64,000 nucleotides of DNA from Amycolatopsis benzoatilytica AK 16/65 (GCF_000383915.1 NZ_KB912942.1:2835195-2899194); one strand, 5' to 3'; counted from the stretch's first letter, positions 24,604 to 33,865 are shown. The notes: generated by a model not told the origin, from the letters alone. Made by a program: numbers and translations.

Positions 24604-24770
24604 CAGCGTTCTTCCTTGAATTCGACGTGCTTGCGCGCCACCGGGTCGTACTTGCGCAGCACCATCCGGTCCGGGTCGTTACGCCGGTTCTTCTTCGTCA
24701 CGTACGTGTAGCCAGTGCCGGCGGTGGACCGCAGCTTGATGATCGGCCGGATGTCCGTGCTCTTCGCCAT
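24603..24770 (-). CDS. rpmG: 50S ribosomal protein bL33 (zinc-independent paralogue)
   Basis: Ribosomal protein L33, 55 aa, starting [20 protein letters not shown] and ending KHVEFKEER. The CxxC pairs of zinc-type L33 are absent (no Cys at all). The ATG at 24770 lies directly before the rpmB stop, and its own stop overlaps the rpsN start. Second gene of the zinc-starvation ribosomal operon. Confidence 0.95.
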   Translation of the reverse strand: MAKSTDIRPIIKLRSTAGTGYTYVTKKNRRNDPDRMVLRKYDPVARKHVEFKEER

Positions 24771-25007
24771 CTAGAACTTCACCCCCTTCGCGACCAGCTC
24801 CGCGACGACCGCCTCGATGCCGCGCTTGTCGATCGTCTTCATCCCCTTCGCGGACACCTTGAGCCGCACGGTGCGACCGAGGCTCGGCACGAAGTAGCGG
24901 CGGCTCTGCAGATTCGGCTCCCAGCGCCGCGAGGTGCGACGGTGCGAATGCGAGACCTGCTTGCCGTAGCCCGGCTTGCGGCCGGTGACCTGGCACACGG
25001 CTGACAC
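24771..25007 (-). CDS. rpmB: 50S ribosomal protein bL28 (zinc-independent paralogue)
   Basis: Ribosomal protein L28, 78 aa, with [20 protein letters not shown] and ending [11 protein letters not shown]. The first zinc CxxC is reduced to one Cys, and the second pair is missing. The GTG at 25007 has GGGAGGG upstream; an in-frame ATG further up would run through the Zur-like box and is rejected. First gene of the minus-strand operon. Confidence 0.93.
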   Translation of the reverse strand: MSAVCQVTGRKPGYGKQVSHSHRRTSRRWEPNLQSRRYFVPSLGRTVRLKVSAKGMKTIDKRGIEAVVAELVAKGVKF

Positions 25008-25021
25008 GGACCCTCCCAAGT

Positions 25022-25042
25022 TGATAGTGACATTCGTTTTCA
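25022..25042. promoter_or_regulatory. Zur-box-like operator (bidirectional)
   Basis: TGATAGTGACATTCGTTTTCA is a 21-bp imperfect palindrome (6 of 9 arm positions match) in the only A/T-rich spot of the region. It lies 15 bp upstream of rpmB and 44 bp upstream of the divergent CobW gene. Its form resembles actinobacterial Zur sites, and both flanking operons are classical Zur targets. One site could repress both when zinc is plentiful. Confidence 0.75.
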
Positions 25043-25085
25043 ACTACGCTCGCCACCGTACCCCGCCCCGTCCTCTGGAGTTCCA

Positions 25086-26336
25086 GTGCCCCAACGTCCG
25101 CGCGTCCCGCTCGTGCTCGTCAGCGGTCTCGCCCCGGCCCCGAACGACGCCCTCGCCACGCTCCTGCTCCACGCGAGCCCCGGCACCGCCGTCGTCCACC
25201 ACGACCTGCGCGACATCGGCTCCGGCGTCGTCCGCCGGCGGCTGCAACTGCGCGGCCGCGACGAGCTGACACCGCTCGAACTCGCGCACGGCTGCGTCAA
25301 CTGCACCCTGCGCGAGGACCTGCTGCCACTGCTGCGGCGGCTGGCCCGGATGCCGCAGGTCGACCGCATCGTGGTGCGGCTGGACGAGGCGATGGAGCCG
25401 GAGCCGGTGAGCTGGGCGGTCCGCAATGTCCTGGTCGGCGACCGGCCGGTGATCGACGACGTCGAGTTCGAGGCGGTGTTCGCGGTGGTCGACTGCGCTA
25501 CCTGGCTCGCCGACGTCACCGGCGACGACCTCCTCGCCGACCGCGGCCTGCAAGGCAGCCCGGAAGACGAACGAACGGTCGCGCAAGTCGCGCTGTCCCA
25601 AGCGGAATCGGCGGACGTGCTGGTGCTCGCCAACGCCGCGCCGGACGCGTGGACCGCGGCCAAATCGTCCGCCGTGCTGGACCGCGTCGCGCCTTCGGTA
25701 CCCAGGATCGAGCTGGCTCGCGCCAATGCCGCCGAACTGCTTGGCGCGGTCCCGGCCGGCGCGCGGCGGGGCGAAGTCACCGACCTGCACGGCGCGTTGC
25801 TGCGCGGTGAACCGCCGCTGCACGCCGACTGCGGGATCGAACTGGTCCAGTTCACTGCCCAGCGGCCGTTCCACCCGGAACGGCTGCACGAAGCGATCGA
25901 CCTGCTGCTCGAAGGCGTGGTCCGCACGCGCGGCCGGGCCTGGGTAGCCAGCCAGCCGGATGTCGCGTTCTGGATCGAGTCGGCAGGCGGCGGCCTCGGG
26001 ATCGGGCACGCCGGGCCGTGGCTCGCCGCACCGGACGGACCCGCCTGGGCGGAGGTCTCCCCCGAACGCCGCACCCTCGCGTCGCTGCGCTGGGACCCGG
26101 TGCACGGCGACCGCGCACAGGAGCTGGTGATCGTGACCGATCAGGCCACCCCCGCCGAGATCGAAGCCGCGCTCCAGGAGGCGCTGCTCACCGACGCCGA
26201 ACTCGCCGAGGGCGAAGCCGCCTGGCGCGAGTACCCCGACCCGTTCGGGAACTGGCACGAGGACCCGTGCGAAGACCCCGAAGAAGAACCAGACCGGCAT
26301 GCCAATGCCGCCAACCGAAAGGACGAAACCCGGTGA
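25086..26336 (+). CDS. CobW-family protein with degenerate P-loop
   Basis: CobW/COG0523-like protein of 416 aa at the head of the zinc-starvation operon. The strand before the P-loop is intact (VPLVLVSG), but where [11 protein letters not shown] is expected the sequence reads [15 protein letters not shown], so GTP binding is doubtful. The metal-site segment is [10 protein letters not shown] (CxxC rather than CxCC). The acidic C-terminus ends in a His/Asp/Glu-rich tail. Position suggests a zinc-stress ribosome or metal-handling factor comparable to mycobacterial Mrf; that role is inferred. The GTG start has GGAG 5 nt upstream. Confidence 0.85.
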   Translation: MPQRPRVPLVLVSGLAPAPNDALATLLLHASPGTAVVHHDLRDIGSGVVRRRLQLRGRDELTPLELAHGCVNCTLREDLLPLLRRLARMPQVDRIVVRLDEAMEPEPVSWAVRNVLVGDRPVIDDVEFEAVFAVVDCATWLADVTGDDLLADRGLQGSPEDERTVAQVALSQAESADVLVLANAAPDAWTAAKSSAVLDRVAPSVPRIELARANAAELLGAVPAGARRGEVTDLHGALLRGEPPLHADCGIELVQFTAQRPFHPERLHEAIDLLLEGVVRTRGRAWVASQPDVAFWIESAGGGLGIGHAGPWLAAPDGPAWAEVSPERRTLASLRWDPVHGDRAQELVIVTDQATPAEIEAALQEALLTDAELAEGEAAWREYPDPFGNWHEDPCEDPEEEPDRHANAANRKDETR

Positions 26337-26596
26337 AACCCGGCATCCACCCCGACTACCACCCGGTGGTCTTCAAGGACTCGTCGACCGGCGACGCGTT
26401 CCTGACCCGCTCCACGATCAGGTCGCAGCGGACGATCGAATGGACCGACGGGCACACGTATCCGCTGGTCGTGGTCGACATCAGCGCGTGGTCGCACCCG
26501 TTCTGGACCGGCACCCAGCGGATCATGGACTCGGCCGGGCAGGTCGAGAAGTTCCATCGCCGCTACGGCGTCCGCAAGAGCGGAGGCGCCCGCTGA
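26333..26596 (+). CDS. rpmE: 50S ribosomal protein bL31 type B
   Basis: Ribosomal protein L31, type B (zinc-independent), 87 aa: [20 protein letters not shown], then [20 protein letters not shown]. The zinc CxxC motifs of type A L31 are missing. The GTG at 26333 overlaps the CobW stop (GTGA), and its stop overlaps the rpmF ATG. Part of the zinc-starvation replacement set. Confidence 0.95.
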   Translation: MKPGIHPDYHPVVFKDSSTGDAFLTRSTIRSQRTIEWTDGHTYPLVVVDISAWSHPFWTGTQRIMDSAGQVEKFHRRYGVRKSGGAR

Positions 26597-26754
26597 TGGC
26601 CGTCCCGAAGCGGAAAATGTCGCGCAGCAACACCCGGTCCCGCCGCGCGCAGTGGAAGGCGGCGGTGCCGGACCTGGTGCCGATCGTCGTGGACGGCGAG
26701 CGGAAACTGGTGCCGCGCAAACTGATCAACCATTTCCAGCGGCTCGAGCGGTGA
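26596..26754 (+). CDS. rpmF: 50S ribosomal protein bL32 (zinc-independent paralogue)
   Basis: Ribosomal protein L32, 52 aa, starting [20 protein letters not shown]. The four C-terminal Cys residues of zinc-type L32 are absent. The ATG shares one base with the rpmE stop, and the stop overlaps the next CobW start (GTGA), giving a fully coupled chain. Confidence 0.95.
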   Translation: MAVPKRKMSRSNTRSRRAQWKAAVPDLVPIVVDGERKLVPRKLINHFQRLER

Positions 26755-27845
26755 GCGTTCCGGTCACTGTCCTTTCCGGATTTCTCGGGGCTGGCAAGAC
26801 CACCCTGCTCAACAGGATCCTGGCCAACCGCGACGGGCTGCGCGTCGCGGTGATCGTGAACGACATGAGCGAGGTCAACATCGACGCCCAGCTGGTCCGG
26901 GGCGGCGTGTCGCGGACCGAGGAGCGGCTGGTCGAGATGACCAACGGGTGCATCTGCTGCACCCTGCGGGAGGACCTGCTGGACGAGGTCGCGCGGCTGT
27001 GCGCGGAGGACCGGTTCGACCACCTGCTCATCGAGTCGAGCGGGATCTCCGAGCCGATGCCGGTGGCCGCGACGTTCTCGTTCCCGGACGAGGAGGGCGC
27101 GCCGGTGCTCTCCGGGGCGCGACTGGACACCATGGTCACCGTGGTGGACGCGGCGAACTTCGCCCGCGAACTCGCCCGGGGCGACACGCTGGCCGAGCGA
27201 CGGCTCGACCAGTACGACGGCGACGAGCGGACGGTCAGCGACCTGCTGATGGACCAGGTCGAGTTCGCCGACGTCCTGCTGCTCAGCAAGACCGACCTGG
27301 TGCCCGAGGCCGAGCGGGACCGGCTGATCGCGTCGCTGCGCCGGCTCAACCCGGTTGCCGACGTCGTGTCCGGCTCGTTCGGCCGGGTCCCGCTGGCGCG
27401 CGTGTTCGGCACCGGCCGATACGACGCCGAACGCGCGCAGCAGGCCCCCGGCTGGGTCGCCGAACTGAACGGCGACCACGTGCCGGAGACCGAGGAGTAC
27501 GGGATCTCCAGCGTCGTGTTCCGCTCCGGCCGAGCGTTCGACCCGGGCCGGTTGTGGGAGTTCGTGACCGCCCGGCTGGACTCCGGCGAGTTCGGGACGG
27601 TGCTGCGGTCGAAGGGATTCTTCAGCCTCAGCACCCGTCCCGGCCTGCTCGGACTGTGGTCGCAGGCGGGCAGCGTCGCACGGTTCGAGCCGCAGGGAGT
27701 CGCCGGAGAACCTCGGCAGGAGCTGGTGTTCATCGGGACCGGGCTTCAGCACGCCGCGTTGCGCGCCGCGCTCGAAGCCTGCCTCGCCGACTCCCCGGCG
27801 GCAGCGGACCCGTTTCCCGCGTGGGAGCCCGTTCACGTCCACTAA
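26751..27845 (+). CDS. CobW-family zinc-metallochaperone GTPase
   Basis: COG0523 GTPase of 364 aa. Walker [12 protein letters not shown] lies at about residues 10-20, the metal motif CICC ([13 protein letters not shown]) at about 65, and the nucleotide specificity motif SKTD (LLSKTDLV) near 180. A CobW C-terminal domain follows. Zur-linked members are thought to deliver zinc to essential enzymes in shortage. The GTG overlaps the rpmF stop. It is the intact paralogue of the degenerate protein at the start of this operon. Confidence 0.92.
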   Translation: MSVPVTVLSGFLGAGKTTLLNRILANRDGLRVAVIVNDMSEVNIDAQLVRGGVSRTEERLVEMTNGCICCTLREDLLDEVARLCAEDRFDHLLIESSGISEPMPVAATFSFPDEEGAPVLSGARLDTMVTVVDAANFARELARGDTLAERRLDQYDGDERTVSDLLMDQVEFADVLLLSKTDLVPEAERDRLIASLRRLNPVADVVSGSFGRVPLARVFGTGRYDAERAQQAPGWVAELNGDHVPETEEYGISSVVFRSGRAFDPGRLWEFVTARLDSGEFGTVLRSKGFFSLSTRPGLLGLWSQAGSVARFEPQGVAGEPRQELVFIGTGLQHAALRAALEACLADSPAAADPFPAWEPVHVH

Positions 27846-27848
27846 GGA

Positions 27849-27868
27849 CAGTTCCGGCTCACGGCCGC
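27849..27868. repeat. 20-bp direct repeat, left copy
   Basis: CAGTTCCGGCTCACGGCCGC occurs here and again at 27990-28009. The right copy covers the last codons and stop of the oxidoreductase gene; this copy is non-coding and lies just across the copy-3 hairpin. Confidence 0.7.
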
Positions 27869-27872
27869 TGGC

Positions 27873-27931
27873 CTGTCCGTGGAGGGCCCCTTGAGGGAAT
27901 CCAAGTCCCTGAAGGGGCCCTTCACGGACAG
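27873..27931. repeat. intergenic hairpin repeat, copy 3
   Basis: Outer arms CTGTCCGT and ACGGACAG, middle arms GAGGGCCCCTT and AAGGGGCCCTT, inner GAGGGA-type arms. It lies between the convergent CobW and oxidoreductase genes and uses the GGCCCCTT variant of the stem. Confidence 0.8.
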
Positions 27932-27999
27932 ACCGGCCCGCTGCCCACCCGGGCGTCACGACAGGACCACGTGCGACAAGCTTCAAGGGCAGTTCCGGC

Positions 28000-29079
28000 T
28001 CACGGCCGCAGCACCGTGAGCCGGAACCGCCCGCCTGCCTTCGCCGCGTGCTGCACGGCCTCGTCCGCCGCGGCCAGGGCGAACTCGTCCACCTGGAACT
28101 GAGCCAGGTCCAGCAGTCCGGAGCGCATCAGCGCGATCATCTTCGGCACCGCGTCGCGCGGGCACATCCAGCGGCCGCGCACGGTGATGCTGTTGCGCAT
28201 CAGCCATGGGTACGGCAAGGCCAGATCGTCCCCGCCGAGCATCCCGACGCCGCCCATCAGCACGACGCGGCCGAACTCCCGGACAGTCATCGCCGCCGCG
28301 CGCGCCGCGGCTGAGGACGCGGACGGCGGCAAGATGTCCAGCACCAGGTCGACCGGTCCGGCCGCCGCTGCCTGCATCGCGGCGCGGTCCTCGTCCTCGT
28401 TCCCGGTCAGCACGACGGTCCGCACCCGGTTGCCGAACCTGCGTTCCAGATCGGCCAGCGCCTCCCGGTTCCGGCCCGGTGCGACGACCCGGCCCGCGCC
28501 CATCGCGACCGCCACCGCGACGGCGGCGCCGCCGTACGCCCCGGTCGCGCCGCTGACGACGACCGTCTCCCCCGGCTGCAGCCCGCCGTCGAGGAAGCCG
28601 CCGTACGGGACCAGACAAAGGCTGAGCATCGCCCACCGGCCCGCGTCGGCCGGGTCGATGTCGCCGAGCGGGATCGCGTTCTCGGTCGGGATCATCGCCT
28701 GCTCGGCCCAGCCGCCGTCGCGGAAGTGCCGCTGCAGCCGCAAACCGCCCTCGCCGCGCGCGCTCCAGCCTTGCAGCACGATGTCCGGCGTCACGGCGTC
28801 GTCGCGCGAACGGACCGTCGGGTCGCAGTACACCCAGTCGCCGGGCCGCAGCTTCGTCGCGTCCGGGCCGACCGAGCGCACCCGGCCGACCGCGCCGACG
28901 CCCGGGATCGCGGGCAGGTCGAGCAGGTAGCGCCGGGCTCCGCTCAGCACCTCGTCGGAGTAGTGCAGCACCGGGGCGGCGACCACATCCACGACCGCCT
29001 CGCCGGTGCCCGGCACCGGGTCCGCGACGTCCTCGACCGCGAGCGGACGGCCGAACTCTTTCAGCACAGCAGCTTTCAC
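28000..29079 (-). CDS. MDR-family quinone-oxidoreductase-like protein
   Basis: Medium-chain reductase of 359 aa. The GroES-like N-terminal domain lacks zinc-ligand Cys residues, which favours the quinone-oxidoreductase/enoyl-reductase branch. The nucleotide loop VVVSGATGAYGG (a variant AxxGxxG) is at about residues 170-181. The GTG start has AAGGAGG upstream. It diverges from the MFS pump. Its 3' end contains one copy of a 20-bp direct repeat. Substrate unknown. Confidence 0.85.
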   Translation of the reverse strand: MKAAVLKEFGRPLAVEDVADPVPGTGEAVVDVVAAPVLHYSDEVLSGARRYLLDLPAIPGVGAVGRVRSVGPDATKLRPGDWVYCDPTVRSRDDAVTPDIVLQGWSARGEGGLRLQRHFRDGGWAEQAMIPTENAIPLGDIDPADAGRWAMLSLCLVPYGGFLDGGLQPGETVVVSGATGAYGGAAVAVAVAMGAGRVVAPGRNREALADLERRFGNRVRTVVLTGNEDEDRAAMQAAAAGPVDLVLDILPPSASSAAARAAAMTVREFGRVVLMGGVGMLGGDDLALPYPWLMRNSITVRGRWMCPRDAVPKMIALMRSGLLDLAQFQVDEFALAAADEAVQHAAKAGGRFRLTVLRP

Positions 29080-29187
29080 CAGATCCTCCTTGTTCTCCGA
29101 CCATCCTCGCGAGGGCCGGCGAGGCCAGCCAGGAGTCAGCTGGTGCCAGGATCGGCGGCACCACGCGGTTCGTCCGGTTTGCGCCAG

Positions 29188-29224
29188 TTGATCAACCCAG
29201 GTTTATCAGCCTAGGCTGTTGATT
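29188..29224 (+). promoter_or_regulatory. likely leaderless promoter with 12-bp palindrome
   Basis: TTGATC (29188-29193), an 18-bp spacer and TAGGCT (29212-29217) place transcription start at or near the A of the MFS ATG (29225), which has no ribosome binding site. The perfect palindrome CAGCCTAGGCTG (29207-29218) overlaps the -10 box and could be a repressor site. Confidence 0.45.
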
Positions 29225-30928
29225 ATGACGGACCAAGCTCTCCGGGGACGGACGGCACGGAGCGGGCGGTACAAGTGGGTCGCGCTCTCGAACACCACAC
29301 TGGGCGTGCTGATGTCGGCGCTCGACGGGTCGATCGTGATCATCTCGCTGCCCGCGATCTTCCGCGGGATCGGACTGGATCCGTTGTCCCCGGCCAACAT
29401 CGGCTACTTGCTGTGGATGATCCTCGGCTACCTGCTGGTGTCCGCGGTGCTGGTGGTCGCGCTGGGCCGGCTGGGCGACATGTTCGGCCGGGTCCGGATG
29501 TACAACGTCGGGTTCGTCATTTTCAGTGTCGCGTCGGTGGCGCTGTCGTTCGACCCGTTCCGCGCCGGCGGCGGGGCCCTGTGGCTGATCGGCTGGCGAG
29601 TGGTGCAGGCGGTCGGCGGCGCGATGCTCACCGCCAACTCGGCGGCGATCCTCACCGACGCGTTCCCGCGCGAGCAACGCGGGATGGCGCTGGGGATCAA
29701 CCAGATCACCGCGCTGGCCGGGCAGTTCCTCGGCCTCGTCGCGGGCGGCCTGCTCGCCGAACTCGACTGGCGCGCGGTGTTCTGGGTGAGCGTCCCGTTC
29801 GGCATCTTCGGCACCGTGTGGTCCATCCGCAGCCTGCGCGAGATCAGCAGCCCACGGCGGTCGAAGATCGACTGGGGCGGCAACGTCACCTTCGCGCTCG
29901 GCACCGCGGTGATCCTGGCCGCGATCACCTACGGCATCCAGCCCTACGCGGGCGCGGCGACCGGCTGGGGCAACCCGTGGGTGCTCGGCGGGCTCGGCTG
30001 CGGAATCGCCTCGCTGGTCGCGTTCTGCGTGATCGAGACCCGGGTCAAAACGCCGATGTTCCAGCTTTCGCTGTTTCGCATCCGGGCGTTCACCGCCGGC
30101 AACCTCGCCGCGCTGCTGACCGCGATCGCGCGCGGCGGGATGCAGTTCATGCTGATCATCTGGCTGCAGGGGATCTGGCTGCCGCTGCACGGGTACGACT
30201 ACGAGCAGACCCCGCTCTGGGCGGGCATCTACCTGCTGCCGCTGACCGCCGGCTTCCTGATCGCCGGACCGGTCTCCGGCTTCCTGTCCGACCGCTTCGG
30301 CGCGCGGTTGTTCTCCACCGGCGGACTGCTGCTGGTCGCTGTGTCCTTCCTGGGCTTGCTGGTGCTGCCGGTCGACTTCAGCTATCCGGCGTTCGCCGCG
30401 CTGCTGGTGCTCAGCGGTATCGGGCAGGGCATGTTCTCCGCGCCCAACACCTCGGCGATCATGAGCAGCGTCCCGGACCACCAGCGCGGCGTCGCGTCCG
30501 GGATGCGGTCGACGTTCCAGAACTCCGGCACGTCGCTGTCCATCGGCGTGTTCTTCTCCTTGATGATCGCCGGACTGGCCGGCTCGCTCCCGGCAACGCT
30601 CACCGGAGGGCTGCAGGCGCACGGCGTCCCCGCGGACGTCGCGTCGAACATCGCCCAGCTGCCGCCGGTGAGCACCCTGTTCGCCGCGTTCCTGGGCAGC
30701 AACCCGGTGGCGCACTTGGTCGGGCCCGGCATGCTGGCCCAGCTCTCCCCCGCCGATGCCGGCGCCTTGACCGGCAAGGAGTTCTTCCCGAACCTGATCG
30801 CCGGGCCGTTCCACGACGGCCTGGTCACCGTCTTCACCGCGGCGGCGGCGATGGCGCTGGTCGCGGCCTTGGCGTCGGTCTCGCGGGGAAAGAGGTACTT
30901 CCACCCGGACGCGGTCAGCCGAAAGTGA
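29225..30928 (+). CDS. MFS drug-efflux transporter (DHA2 family)
   Basis: Major-facilitator permease of 567 aa with about 14 membrane segments, as in EmrB/QacA-type drug:proton antiporters. Visible are LMSALDGSIVIISLPAI in TM1, the motif A loop LGRLGDMFGRVRMYN, and the motif C-like GQFLGLVAGGLLAE. The ATG at 29225 has no ribosome binding site and is probably leaderless. It is divergent from the MDR enzyme. Substrate unknown. Confidence 0.9.
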   Translation: MTDQALRGRTARSGRYKWVALSNTTLGVLMSALDGSIVIISLPAIFRGIGLDPLSPANIGYLLWMILGYLLVSAVLVVALGRLGDMFGRVRMYNVGFVIFSVASVALSFDPFRAGGGALWLIGWRVVQAVGGAMLTANSAAILTDAFPREQRGMALGINQITALAGQFLGLVAGGLLAELDWRAVFWVSVPFGIFGTVWSIRSLREISSPRRSKIDWGGNVTFALGTAVILAAITYGIQPYAGAATGWGNPWVLGGLGCGIASLVAFCVIETRVKTPMFQLSLFRIRAFTAGNLAALLTAIARGGMQFMLIIWLQGIWLPLHGYDYEQTPLWAGIYLLPLTAGFLIAGPVSGFLSDRFGARLFSTGGLLLVAVSFLGLLVLPVDFSYPAFAALLVLSGIGQGMFSAPNTSAIMSSVPDHQRGVASGMRSTFQNSGTSLSIGVFFSLMIAGLAGSLPATLTGGLQAHGVPADVASNIAQLPPVSTLFAAFLGSNPVAHLVGPGMLAQLSPADAGALTGKEFFPNLIAGPFHDGLVTVFTAAAAMALVAALASVSRGKRYFHPDAVSRK

Positions 30929-31079
30929 GCACGATCTTGCCGTCCGGATTGCCCGCTTGGCACCGGCGCATCGCGTCAGCCCGCGGGGAGGTCGCCATGT
31001 CGCGGTGCGTCAACTCGCTTTTCGCGCAGAGAGCAGGCAGCCAGCCGAGTTGAGTCGCGAGCGAGGGCACCCCGCCGCA
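30915..31079 (-). pseudogene. C-terminal remnant of a dehydrogenase-like gene
   Basis: Continuing in frame after the decarboxylase stop, the minus strand reads SLATQLGWLPALCAKSELTH and ends NPDGKIVLTFG before a TGA at 30915. An ending of the form GKIVLTFG is typical of quinone-oxidoreductase/MDR C-termini. It has no start or N-terminal domain, and its end overlaps the MFS 3' end. I infer a gene remnant. Confidence 0.35.
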
Positions 31080-32561
31080 TCACCCGCCGGACTGGACGGC
31101 GGAATCGCTGGCAGGCGATCCCTCCCGCTCCGACGAAGCCGGTGCCACGAACCCAGGCGTGTACAACGCGCCGAGGAACTCCACCAGCAACCGTTCCCGC
31201 AGCGGCGCCGACGCGACAGCCAGCAAGGCGTTGATCGGCGCCATCCGCTCCGGCAGCCCGTCGCCGCCGGTCATCCCCGCAGCGGCGAGCAAGCCCGCGA
31301 ACTGCTCGGCGGTCAACGTCGCCGGGTCCAGCGCCGCCACGAACGCCGCGACGTCCGGATCCACCGCCACCGCGCCCGCAGCCCGCGCCGCCGCCACCGA
31401 GGACGTCAGGTCCGCCAGGAACTCCGCCTCGCTGCCGTGGTTCGCGGCCGTGACCGTCAGATGCAGGTTGAGCGGCGAACCGCCCTCCGCGAACTGCGGC
31501 TGCACATACCAGCCGCGCAGCTTCATCTCGTCCGCGACCGTGAACAGGTCGAAACCGTCGTCCGCCGCGGTGAAGGCGATCAGCGTCGAATCCGGATCGC
31601 CCAGCACGCGCAGGCCCGGGATCCCGGTCACGCCGGCCCGGATCCGGCCGACGGCTTCCCGGGTTTTCGCGGCCAACTGAAGGTAGCCCTCCTCGCCCAG
31701 GTGGTTCACCACCGCCCACGCGGCGGCCAGCGGGCCGCCGGATCGGGTGCTCTGCAGGGTCGGGTTGAGCATTGTGTAGCCGGGCCACGCGGCGCTCGCG
31801 AAGTAGTGCGTCCGGCGCAATTCGGCCGAGGCGTGCAGCAGCACCGAAACACCCTTGGCGCAGTAGGCGTACTTGTGCAGGTCCACCGAAATGCTCGTCA
31901 CGCCGGGCACCCGGAAGTCGAACCGCGGCAGCTGCGCGCCGAGCTTCGCGAAGTACGGCAGGACCCATCCGCCGATGCAGGCGTCGACGTGCATCCGCAC
32001 CCCGCGCGCCGAAGCCGCGGCGGCGATTTCGGCGATCGGGTCGATCACTCCGTGCGCGTACGAAGGCGCGCTCGCCACGACGAGCACGGTGGACTCGTCG
32101 ATCGCGGCGGCCATCGCGGCCGGGTCCGCGCGGAAGGTGTCCGGGTCCACCGGCACGACGATCTTCCGGACCCCGAACAGGTGCGCGGCCTTGTGGAACG
32201 CGGCGTGCGCGGTTTCCGCCAGCACCATCGACGGCCGGTCCAGGTCCGGCCGGGAGTCGCGGGCCGCCAGCACAGCCAGCAGGCACGATTCGGTGCCGCC
32301 GGAGGTGACCGCGCCGACCGTGTCCGGGGTGCCGCCAAGCAGGCCGGCGGCGTGCGCGACCAGGTCGTTCTCCAGCTTCAGCAGGCTGGGGAACGCGGTC
32401 GGGTCGAGGCCGTTCGCGGAACTGGCCAGCGCGTGCGCGGCGGCGGCGATCTCGTCCACTTCGGACAGTCCGCTGTCGTACACGTAGGCGAGCGTGCGGC
32501 CGCCGTGCGTGGGCAGGTCGCCGGAGCGGAGTTCGCGCAGCCGCGCGAGCACGTCGGTCAT
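31080..32561 (-). CDS. PLP-dependent decarboxylase / sphingosine-phosphate-lyase-like enzyme
   Basis: Group II PLP enzyme of 493 aa. The cofactor Lys lies in SISVDLHKYAYCAKG, the substrate and phosphate loop is GAVTSGGTESCLLAVL, and HVDACIGGW precedes the Lys. These motifs fit the aromatic/glutamate decarboxylase to sphingosine-1-phosphate-lyase branch. The last 90 residues form an extra helical extension. The ATG overlaps the transporter stop (ATGA), so enzyme and transporter are probably used together on one amine or amino acid. Confidence 0.88.
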   Translation of the reverse strand: MTDVLARLRELRSGDLPTHGGRTLAYVYDSGLSEVDEIAAAAHALASSANGLDPTAFPSLLKLENDLVAHAAGLLGGTPDTVGAVTSGGTESCLLAVLAARDSRPDLDRPSMVLAETAHAAFHKAAHLFGVRKIVVPVDPDTFRADPAAMAAAIDESTVLVVASAPSYAHGVIDPIAEIAAAASARGVRMHVDACIGGWVLPYFAKLGAQLPRFDFRVPGVTSISVDLHKYAYCAKGVSVLLHASAELRRTHYFASAAWPGYTMLNPTLQSTRSGGPLAAAWAVVNHLGEEGYLQLAAKTREAVGRIRAGVTGIPGLRVLGDPDSTLIAFTAADDGFDLFTVADEMKLRGWYVQPQFAEGGSPLNLHLTVTAANHGSEAEFLADLTSSVAAARAAGAVAVDPDVAAFVAALDPATLTAEQFAGLLAAAGMTGGDGLPERMAPINALLAVASAPLRERLLVEFLGALYTPGFVAPASSEREGSPASDSAVQSGG

Positions 32562-33865
32562 TTCGCCGGCTCCAGGACCGAACGGCGCAGCAGCGGGATG
32601 CCGAGCGCGATCAGCACCGCGGGCAGCACCGACGCGCCGAGGAGGATCGCGGTGATCGCCGACGGCGGCTGCGGGGCGACCGCGGAACCGGAGCTGGACA
32701 CGTAGCTGCCGATCTGCAGCACGATCCCGAGCAGGCCGGGTCCGAGCGCGAGGCCGAGCGTTTCCGACGCGGTCCACACCCCGGCGGTGATCCCGGCGCG
32801 GGTCTCGCCGGTCCGCTCCTCCTCCGCGCTGATCAGGTCGGGCAGGATGGCCAGCGGGAACACCGAGATGCCCGCGTAGCCGACCCCGGCGAGCGCCACG
32901 AAGACCAGCGTCGCGGCGAACGGCAGCTTGTCCGCGAAGTACATCGCGACCAGGCCGACGAAGAACGACGCGGTGGCCACGCGGAACCCGGCCAGCTTGC
33001 CCCAGCGCGCGCCGAGCCGCGGCCACACCGGCATGGTGATCAGCGCCGGCCCGACGAATCCGACGAACAGGTACGTCCGGTACGCGGGGTTGCCCAGTAC
33101 GTGCTGCGCGAAGTACGGGATCGCGGCCAGCACGGTGCCGATGCCGAGCGCCTGGATGAAGTACACGCCGAGCAGCCAGCGGAACGACCGCCACTGCGCG
33201 ATGGTGCGCGCCAGTTCCTTGAGCCGCACGGTGTTCGGCCGCAGCGAGCCGACCGGCGCGCCCTTCAAGCCGAAGTAGACGCCGAGCGTGGCGAACAGGA
33301 TGATCACGGCCATCACCAGGCCCATCACCCGGTAGCCGGCCACCCCGGGCAGGACATCGGTGATCGCCGGCGCGCCGCCGCCGGACACCAGCACCGCCAC
33401 CGCCAGCACGCCGATCCGGACGCTGGTGAGTTTCGTGCGTTCCTCGGCGGAATCGGTCAGCTCCGCGGGCAGCGCGTTGAACGGCACCTGGAAGAACGCG
33501 TACGCGGTGGCGCACAAGAAGAACAGCACCACGACATAGGTCGCGTCCAGCGCCGGCGTGCCGAAGCCGGGATGCGCGAACAGCAGCGCGAACAGGATCG
33601 CCACCCCGATCCCGCCGCGCAGCAGGAACCGCCGCCTGCTGCCGGTGCGGGCCAGGTCGGCGTCGGACAGCCGGCCGGCGATCGGGTTGAACACCACGTC
33701 CCACGCCTTCGGCACGAACACGATGATCCCGGCCGCCGCCGCGGGCACCGCCATCGTGTCGGTCAGATACGGCAGCAGGAGCAGCCCCGGCACGGTGCCG
33801 AACCCGCCGGTGACGAAGGAGCCGAGCGAGTAGCGGAATCTCGTGCGGCGGGACAGCGACGCCAA
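32558..33865 (-). CDS. MFS transporter (GPH/MelB-like)
   Basis: Permease of 435 aa with about 12 membrane segments. RYSLGSFVTGGFGTVPGLLL and WDVVFNPIAGRLSDA are typical of the glycoside-pentoside-hexuronide:cation symporter family. The TTG at 33865 is chosen because AGGAGG lies just upstream; a GTG at 33898 would extend it by 11 residues. Translationally coupled to the decarboxylase. Confidence 0.85.
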   Translation of the reverse strand: MASLSRRTRFRYSLGSFVTGGFGTVPGLLLLPYLTDTMAVPAAAAGIIVFVPKAWDVVFNPIAGRLSDADLARTGSRRRFLLRGGIGVAILFALLFAHPGFGTPALDATYVVVLFFLCATAYAFFQVPFNALPAELTDSAEERTKLTSVRIGVLAVAVLVSGGGAPAITDVLPGVAGYRVMGLVMAVIILFATLGVYFGLKGAPVGSLRPNTVRLKELARTIAQWRSFRWLLGVYFIQALGIGTVLAAIPYFAQHVLGNPAYRTYLFVGFVGPALITMPVWPRLGARWGKLAGFRVATASFFVGLVAMYFADKLPFAATLVFVALAGVGYAGISVFPLAILPDLISAEEERTGETRAGITAGVWTASETLGLALGPGLLGIVLQIGSYVSSSGSAVAPQPPSAITAILLGASVLPAVLIALGIPLLRRSVLEPAK

